From: Actinomycetota bacterium
Lineage (GTDB): Bacteria > Bacillota > Desulfotomaculia > Desulfotomaculales > Desulfocucumaceae
DNA length: 38,223 bases
Reading direction: 5' to 3'
Assembly: GCA_023475565.1 (NCBI GenBank)
Contig: JAMCVT010000037.1
Coordinates: 1 to 38,223 of the forward strand
The notes under the pieces were generated by a model. That model was not told where the DNA came from. It saw only the letters and a list, made by a program, of their open reading frames with translations, and searched no databases. Made by a program: the position numbers and the translations under genes. Every line of letters begins with the position of its first letter. The first letter of the stretch is position 1. This document shows, one piece after another, positions 33,546 through 38,223 of the stretch.

Positions 33546-33574
33546 AAAATAGCACCGGACAATTATTTTGTCAA
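33546..33574 (-). promoter_or_regulatory. sigma-A promoter of the hrcA-chaperonin-grpE-dnaK-dnaJ operon
   Basis: On the minus strand TTGACA (33569-33574) is followed after 17 nt by TATTTT (33546-33551). The start site expected near 33539 falls at the CIRCE edge, the usual arrangement for HrcA-controlled genes. Confidence 0.82.
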
Positions 33575-33649
33575 GCGTTATAGGAATAAAAAAGAAACGC
33601 CACAATATTTAGGATAACCAAAATACACTAACAGGCATTCCTTTACGGT

Positions 33650-33754
33650 AAGAATTCAGAAGCCAGAAGCCAGAAGTCAGAATGAGCCTGCATTCCTTAA
33701 TAGCTCAGATATTCTGGATTCTGGCTTCTGGCTCCCGACCGGAGGTATTACCCT
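33650..33754. repeat. inverted heptamer element upstream of the heat-shock operon
   Basis: Units AAGAATT, CAGAAGC, CAGAAGC, CAGAAGT and CAGAATG (33650-33684) face ATTCTGG, ATTCTGG, CTTCTGG and CTCCCGA (33711-33738) across a 26-bp spacer. GGAGGTATTACCCT (33741-33754) closes the element right at the end of hemW. The arms are nearly complementary, so the element can fold into a long hairpin. Together with the heptamer element at 25702-25826 it shows a fixed architecture: arm, spacer, inverted arm, GGTATTACCCT. Confidence 0.85.
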
Positions 33755-33763
33755 TTAGCTATT

Positions 33764-34900
33764 TTATACAAACTCTGAAAAAACACGGTTGCCCAGCATG
33801 AGTCCCCTCCTGGTAAGGCGTAAGCAGCCGCCCTCGATACCGATGAGCCCCTGATTCTCCAGGCGCCTTACAGGCTCACCGTAGACGTCTTCTATCTCCC
33901 TGCCGAATCTTTTCCTGTATTCCCCGGTATCCAGCCCCTCAATAAGGCGCAGTCCCAGGAACACCGCCTCGGACATGGCAGTTTTCAGGTCCACCTCCTC
34001 TTCCCAGTCAACGGGAAGTTTACCTGACTCAAGGCTGTCGATGTAGCCCTTCAGGTCCGGCCGGTTGGAAAAGCGCCTGCCCCCCAGGTAAGAGTGGGCC
34101 GAGGGGCCCAGACCCAGGTATTCACCCCCGCGCCAGTACCTGAGGTTATGGCGGCAGGCCCTGCCGGGCAGTGCGAAATTGGATATCTCGTAATGAAGGT
34201 ACCCCTTTTCTTTCAGAAAATCTATAAGCAGTTCGTACATTTCGGCCTCAGTGTCTTCCGGGCACTGTTCCAGCGCCCCGCCCCGGACCCTGTCATACAG
34301 GGGAGTGCCTTCCTCCAGCTGAAGGCTGTAGGCCGATATATGTTCCGGGCGCAGATCCCCCACCGCCTTAAGGCAGCTTTCCCAATGGCCGGGGGTCTGG
34401 CCGGGAATACCAAAAATAAGGTCAATGTTTATATTGTCAAAACCGGCCTCCCGGGCCTCCCAAAAGGCTTCCCGGGCCTGGGAAAAGGAGTGTATCCTGC
34501 CCAGGGTGTCCAGCAGCTCCTGCCGGCAGGACTGGAAGCCTATACTGATCCTGTTGACCCCGGACCTCCTGAGAGACAGCATTTTTTTAAAGTCCACTGT
34601 GCCGGGATTGGCCTCCACGGTTATTTCGGTGCTGCCGGAAACGTTAAAAAAGAAAAAAATACTCTCCAGCACAGCAATGAGAGAGTCTCCCGGCAGGCAG
34701 GTGGGAGTGCCGCCGCCCACGTAAACGCTGTCTAACGCCTTTTGTTCCGGCTGCAGCAGCCCGGCGCGGATTTCCGCCTCCCTCATAAACGCCCTGATAT
34801 ACTGGGAAGCAGCCTCCTCCTCTACAGGAAGGGAAGTGAAATCACAGTAATGGCATTTCCTAATGCAAAAAGGAATGTGTGTATACAGTCCTGTGGCCAA
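33764..34900 (-). CDS. hemW: HemW-type radical SAM protein (heme chaperone-like)
   Basis: This 378-residue protein of the HemN/HemW family has the cluster motif CIRKCHYC (Cys12, Cys16, Cys19), YVGGGTPTCLPG and FQSCRQELLDTLGRIHS. It lacks the extra Cys after the CxxxCxxC motif that HemN coproporphyrinogen dehydrogenase uses (the motif is followed by DF rather than GC), which favours HemW. HemW binds heme and is thought to insert it into respiratory enzymes. The start is TTG (GGGGG about 7 nt upstream). Its usual neighbour is lepA, but here a nucleotidyltransferase-like gene and glnA lie between. Confidence 0.92.
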   Translation of the reverse strand: MATGLYTHIPFCIRKCHYCDFTSLPVEEEAASQYIRAFMREAEIRAGLLQPEQKALDSVYVGGGTPTCLPGDSLIAVLESIFFFFNVSGSTEITVEANPGTVDFKKMLSLRRSGVNRISIGFQSCRQELLDTLGRIHSFSQAREAFWEAREAGFDNINIDLIFGIPGQTPGHWESCLKAVGDLRPEHISAYSLQLEEGTPLYDRVRGGALEQCPEDTEAEMYELLIDFLKEKGYLHYEISNFALPGRACRHNLRYWRGGEYLGLGPSAHSYLGGRRFSNRPDLKGYIDSLESGKLPVDWEEEVDLKTAMSEAVFLGLRLIEGLDTGEYRKRFGREIEDVYGEPVRRLENQGLIGIEGGCLRLTRRGLMLGNRVFSEFV

Positions 34901-34934
34901 TGCAATACCCCCGGCTCCTTTTAAAAGCCCCCTA

Positions 34935-35034
34935 CAATCGGGGACATTCCTGTCTAAAAGGATTGCCTATACCGATCGGGGACATTCCTCTGACCCTCAA
35001 AGCTCAGCTCCAAAGAGAGGTGTGTCCCCTTTCC
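34935..35034 (-). repeat. GGGGACA-type repeat, copy 4
   Basis: On the minus strand it reads GGAAAGGGGACACACC, a diverged middle, GGGTCAGAGGAATGTCCCCGATCGG, then CCTTTTAGACAGGAATGTCCCCGATTG. The order of the blocks differs from copy 1: the GGGTCAGAGG unit comes before the AGACAGG unit. It lies between the nucleotidyltransferase-like gene and hemW. Confidence 0.82.
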
Positions 35035-35106
35035 ACTTTATAGCCCCGTGAAAAATATGTAAAGCTTTCTTTCTGACATAAAAGAATCCAGGTTATAAAC
35101 CCGGAC

Positions 35107-35934
35107 TCAATTGCACCCGAAATTATCTCCCAGTATTGCTTTCCACAGCTCCAAAGACTTTTCGGAGCTCCCTTCATTTAAGGCCCTGCATGACAGGCTG
35201 TACGCATCTTCAGCTCTTTCAGCGGCAGACTTTAATTCCCCCAGGGACACCGGCTCCCTCACCGCCGGGCAGCTTAAGAATTCCGGAAGAAAAACCGTCA
35301 TACTCCAGAACACCGAATTTATAAGCTCGGCAAAGGTCTTGGAAAACTCATTGACCCTGTAGTAAATAAGCAGCTCCAGGAAATATGAGTTAAACGGCTC
35401 CCCGATGTTCCGGTTCCAGGCCTTGATAAGCTTCACCAGGCTTTTAAACCTGTCGCCCGACGACCCCTCCTTGGTGTTAAAAAGCTCTTCCTGCCGGGCA
35501 GGGTTGGTTTTCAGCCATCCTCCTATACCGTTGGCCACCATGTAATTGCCATTGGACAGCTTTATGGACGGAACCAGGTCAATGTCCGGGGGCGGCGAAA
35601 ATCTTACCGTGAGAACCTGCCCCCCCCTGCCGGCATGAATGTCCAGCTGGTCCGAGGCAAGACTGTGCTTTACAAAATTGAGCAGCTTTCTTGAATTTTT
35701 CTGGCATTCGTAAAAATATTTAGGGCTTATTACCGCATGAAGCTTAATGCTGTCCTGGGAGCCTGCATAAGTGCCCCGTCTGTAAGAACCTCCCCAAAAG
35801 ACCCCGCTTATTTTAATCTCCTTTTTGATCAGGCCCTTAATAAGGCTGTTTCTTTCCTTAACAGCCCTGACGTGATCCCCGGGCAATTCCAAACCTTTTA
35901 GAAAATGTTGAAAAGCCTGTTCTTCAGCGGGCAT
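35107..35934 (-). CDS. nucleotidyltransferase-fold protein with degenerate active site (CD-NTase-like)
   Basis: This 275-residue protein resembles CD-NTases and the SMODS nucleotidyltransferases. It has the helix-turn motif GGSYRRGT (48-55), then where a D-x-D pair is expected it has Ser62-Ile-Lys64 (SQDSIKLHAVI). The third acidic residue is kept in PPPDIDLVPSIKL (Asp119, with the family's D-[LV]-V-P). A helical C-terminal half (about 150-275; KSLVKLIKAWNRN is the OAS1_C/PAP-like segment) follows. Loss of both metal-binding aspartates predicts no nucleotidyl transfer. GGGAGGA is best spaced for the ATG at 35934, not 35940. No CBASS effector is next to it. Confidence 0.72.
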   Translation of the reverse strand: MPAEEQAFQHFLKGLELPGDHVRAVKERNSLIKGLIKKEIKISGVFWGGSYRRGTYAGSQDSIKLHAVISPKYFYECQKNSRKLLNFVKHSLASDQLDIHAGRGGQVLTVRFSPPPDIDLVPSIKLSNGNYMVANGIGGWLKTNPARQEELFNTKEGSSGDRFKSLVKLIKAWNRNIGEPFNSYFLELLIYYRVNEFSKTFAELINSVFWSMTVFLPEFLSCPAVREPVSLGELKSAAERAEDAYSLSCRALNEGSSEKSLELWKAILGDNFGCN

Positions 35935-36037
35935 GGACATTCCTCCCGGTTTTTTAAATACAAGGCCTCCGGTTCCCCTAAGAACAGAAGGCCTTATATA
36001 ACCTTTAGTCAGTGCCTGTCAAGCAGCGATCACCTTT

Positions 36038-37462
36038 TTAGATATCATAGTAAAGCATGAACTCGTACGGGTGCGGGCGGAGCCTGATGGCATCCACTTC
36101 CTTTTCAATCTTGTAGGAAATCCATGTTTCCAGCATATCCTTGTCGAAAACGTCTCCCTGCAAAAGGAATTCCTGGTCTTCCTGCAGAGCTTTGAGGGCC
36201 TGTTCAAGAGAGCCCGGCACCGACCCTATCCGGCCGGCCTCTTCCGGCGGCAGATCAAAGATATCCTTATCCATGGGTTTGCCGGGGTATATCTTATTCT
36301 TGATTCCATCCAGCCCGGCCAGCAGCAGAGCCGCAAAGGCCAGATAAGGGTTGCAGGACGGATCGGGCGGACGGTACTCAACCCGCTTGGCTTTCGGGCT
36401 GTTGGAGTACATTGGTATCCGCACGGCGGCGCTGCGGTTCCTCTGGGAGTACACCAGATTTACCGGGGCCTCGTAGCCGGGCACCAGCCTCTTGAAGGAG
36501 TTGGTGGTGGGGCTGCAGATGGCCGTAAGGGCAGGGGCGTGCTTCAATAGGCCGCCAATGTAATAAAGGGCGGTCTCGCTCAGCCTGGCATAGCCTTTCT
36601 CATCGTAGAAAAGAGGCTTTCCGTCCTTCCAGAGGCTCTGGTGCACGTGCATGCCTGAACCGTTGTCCTGGAAGATGGGCTTGGGCATGAATGTGGCGGT
36701 CATGTTGTTTTTCCTGGCCACGTTCTTTACAATGTACTTGAACATCATCAGGTTATCGGCCATACGGGTTAGGGAACCGAATTTCATATCAATTTCGGCC
36801 TGGCCGGCGGTGGCCACCTCGTGGTGCTGGCACTCCACAGGAAGACCGGCTTCAATCATGGTCATGACCATCTCATTGCGGAGGTCCTGCATGGAGTCGG
36901 TAGGCGCCACGGGGAAGTAGCCCTCCTTGTAGCGGGGCTTGTAGCCCAGGTTGGGGTTTTCTTCCCGGCCGGTATTCCAGCAGCCCTCGGTGGAGTCGAT
37001 AAAATAAAATCCCGAGTGCTGGTTCTGGTCATACCTGATGCCGTTAAAAACAAAGAACTCGGCCTCCGGCCCCCAGAAGCTCTGGTCGGCTATCCCGGTG
37101 GACTTGAGGTATTCTTCAGCCTTCATGGCGATGTTGCGCGGGTCACGGCTGTACTTTTCACCGGTCAGAGGGTCGTAGACGTTGCAGATAAGGCTCATTG
37201 TGGCTACCTTGGAAAAGGGATCAATAGAAGCGGTCTCCGGGTCAGGCAGGAGTATCATGTCACTCTCGTTAATAGCCCTGAATCCGCGGATACTGGAACC
37301 GTCAAAACCCAACCCCTCGGTGAATATGCTTTCGTCAAACTCGGTGATGGGGACCGAAAAATGCTGCCAGATCCCCGGAATATCGATAAACTTTATATCG
37401 ACCATTTTTACGTCTTTATCACTGGCAAATGCCAGTACATCCTTGGGAGTTTTCATTTCCAT
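36038..37462 (-). CDS. glnA: glutamine synthetase type I, beta-like, with Phe at the adenylylation site
   Basis: It makes glutamine from glutamate, ammonia and ATP. The 474-residue protein includes the beta-Grasp N-domain and the catalytic domain with [33 protein letters not shown] (Mn-binding His) and [20 protein letters not shown]. Length and the [15 protein letters not shown] insert match the GSI-beta type of E. coli. The conserved adenylylation segment reads [11 protein letters not shown], so the usual Tyr is Phe402 (codon at 36257-36259). GAGGAGGTATGG-type ribosome site precedes the ATG at 37462. No clear promoter was found in 37463-37560. Confidence 0.97.
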   Translation of the reverse strand: MEMKTPKDVLAFASDKDVKMVDIKFIDIPGIWQHFSVPITEFDESIFTEGLGFDGSSIRGFRAINESDMILLPDPETASIDPFSKVATMSLICNVYDPLTGEKYSRDPRNIAMKAEEYLKSTGIADQSFWGPEAEFFVFNGIRYDQNQHSGFYFIDSTEGCWNTGREENPNLGYKPRYKEGYFPVAPTDSMQDLRNEMVMTMIEAGLPVECQHHEVATAGQAEIDMKFGSLTRMADNLMMFKYIVKNVARKNNMTATFMPKPIFQDNGSGMHVHQSLWKDGKPLFYDEKGYARLSETALYYIGGLLKHAPALTAICSPTTNSFKRLVPGYEAPVNLVYSQRNRSAAVRIPMYSNSPKAKRVEYRPPDPSCNPYLAFAALLLAGLDGIKNKIYPGKPMDKDIFDLPPEEAGRIGSVPGSLEQALKALQEDQEFLLQGDVFDKDMLETWISYKIEKEVDAIRLRPHPYEFMLYYDI

Positions 37463-37561
37463 ACCTCCTCGTTAAACCTTCTCTTTGACCGGGTAATATT
37501 AAAGGGCAAGCGTTTACTTATATCGTTATGGATACCCCCCTTCAGACCTTGTTAATAAAAA

Positions 37562-37604
37562 ATGCCCCATGCCGGCCACCTTAACAGTAGCCGGCATGAG
37601 GCAT
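37562..37604 (-). terminator. rho-independent terminator of lepA
   Basis: An almost perfect 15-bp stem (ATGCCCCATGCCGGC at 37562-37576, GCCGGCATGAGGCAT at 37590-37604) has a 13-nt loop. On the minus strand it is followed by TTTTTATTAA. It separates lepA from glnA. Confidence 0.92.
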
Positions 37605-37742
37605 CGTTACCCCGTTGAACTTCTCAGTTCCTAAAAGAAAAACATCTCTGTTTTCAGATATTTAATTTGTTTTATTATACAAAAAACTGAGAATAAATCA
37701 ATAGCCAGTCAGCCGGTTGGCTTATATTTTTCTTTTAATAAT

Positions 37743-38223
37743 TCAGTCCCTTACATTAAGCACCGCCATAAAGGCCTCCTGGGGAATCTCCACACTGCCC
37801 ACCTGCTTCATGCGCTTTTTGCCTTCCTTCTGCTTTTCCAGAAGCTTTCTCTTCCTGGAGATGTCACCGCCGTAGCACTTGGCCAGAACATCCTTGCGCC
37901 TGGCCTTAATGGTCTCCCGGGAAATTATCCGGTTGCCGATGGCCGCCTGAACGGGCACATCAAACAGCTGGCGGGGAATAAGCCCCCTCAGCTTTTCCAC
38001 CAGCAACCGGCCCCGGCTATAGGCCTTGTCGGCGTGGACTATGCAGGTCAGGGCGTCCAGGGGGTCCCCGTTGATCATTATGTCCAGCTTTACCAGTTTG
38101 CTTTCCAGGTAGCCGGAAAGACCGTAGTCCAGGGAGGCGTACCCCCTGGTTCTGGATTTGAGATGGTCAAAGAAGTCAAATATTATTTCACTTAAGGGGA
38201 GGTTATAGGTCAGCATAACCCTG
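37743..38223 (-). CDS. lepA: translation elongation factor LepA (EF4), 3' end only
   Basis: The frame is open to the window edge, so only the last 160 residues are seen. They cover domain V and the C-terminal domain: [39 protein letters not shown] and the end [32 protein letters not shown] is the LepA-specific C-terminal domain motif. LepA is a GTPase that remodels stalled or initiating ribosomes. The missing N-terminus lies beyond 38223. The ATG visible at 38216 is internal. Confidence 0.97.
   Translation of the reverse strand, partial: RVMLTYNLPLSEIIFDFFDHLKSRTRGYASLDYGLSGYLESKLVKLDIMINGDPLDALTCIVHADKAYSRGRLLVEKLRGLIPRQLFDVPVQAAIGNRIISRETIKARRKDVLAKCYGGDISRKRKLLEKQKEGKKRMKQVGSVEIPQEAFMAVLNVRD

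Overview
The window looks like the chromosome of a spore-forming, single-membrane Firmicute of the Pelotomaculum / Desulfotomaculum / Carboxydothermus kind. Three things support this. The gene order lepA ... hemW-hrcA-grpE-dnaK-dnaJ-prmA-rsmE-mtaB-HIT-rpsU-nfeD-floA is the classical Firmicute heat-shock/ribosome cluster. A TCP-1-like (group III) chaperonin sits inside the hrcA-dnaK operon, as known for Carboxydothermus and relatives. There are CotF-like coat genes and a tad pilus locus without an outer-membrane secretin. The species assignment is inference.

Layout. 1-2430: a terminator, two small coat-protein genes and hflX (minus strand), separated by two repeat elements. 2538-3419: an exported L,D-transpeptidase, followed by a 146-bp tandem duplication of palindrome-rich DNA. 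3928-5771: a DegS/DegU-type two-component pair ending in a strong terminator. 5893-14822: a plus-strand tight-adherence (tad) pilus operon with its own promoter: flp, prepilin peptidase, tadE, tadG, cpaB, cpaE, cpaF, tadB, tadC, then a DUF192 gene and a HAMP sensor with no output domain. 14828-16084: a repeat element, a toxin-antitoxin locus whose ParE-like toxin carries an in-frame amber codon, and a duplicated membrane protein. 16267-20981: YchF, an azoreductase, an NCS2 permease, a nitrilase-family amidase and a low-complexity protein.

21001-33600 is the minus-strand heat-shock cluster. It starts from a sigma-A-like promoter with a perfect CIRCE operator and runs hrcA, group III chaperonin, grpE, dnaK, dnaJ, prmA, rsmE, mtaB, HIT, rpsU, nfeD, floA. 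33764-38223: hemW, a nucleotidyltransferase-fold protein that has lost the usual metal-binding Asp pair, a bacterial-type (beta) glutamine synthetase with Phe at the adenylylation position, and the 3' end of lepA.

Intergenic DNA is unusually rich in repeats. One family is built on GGGGACA...TGTCCCC (four sites). Another is made of 7-bp-periodic CTYCTGK units, often arranged as two inverted arms and ending in GGTATTACC (five sites). A third 7-bp-periodic sequence (GGAATTR) lies within one copy of the first family. I saw no tRNA, rRNA, transposase gene or true CRISPR array.
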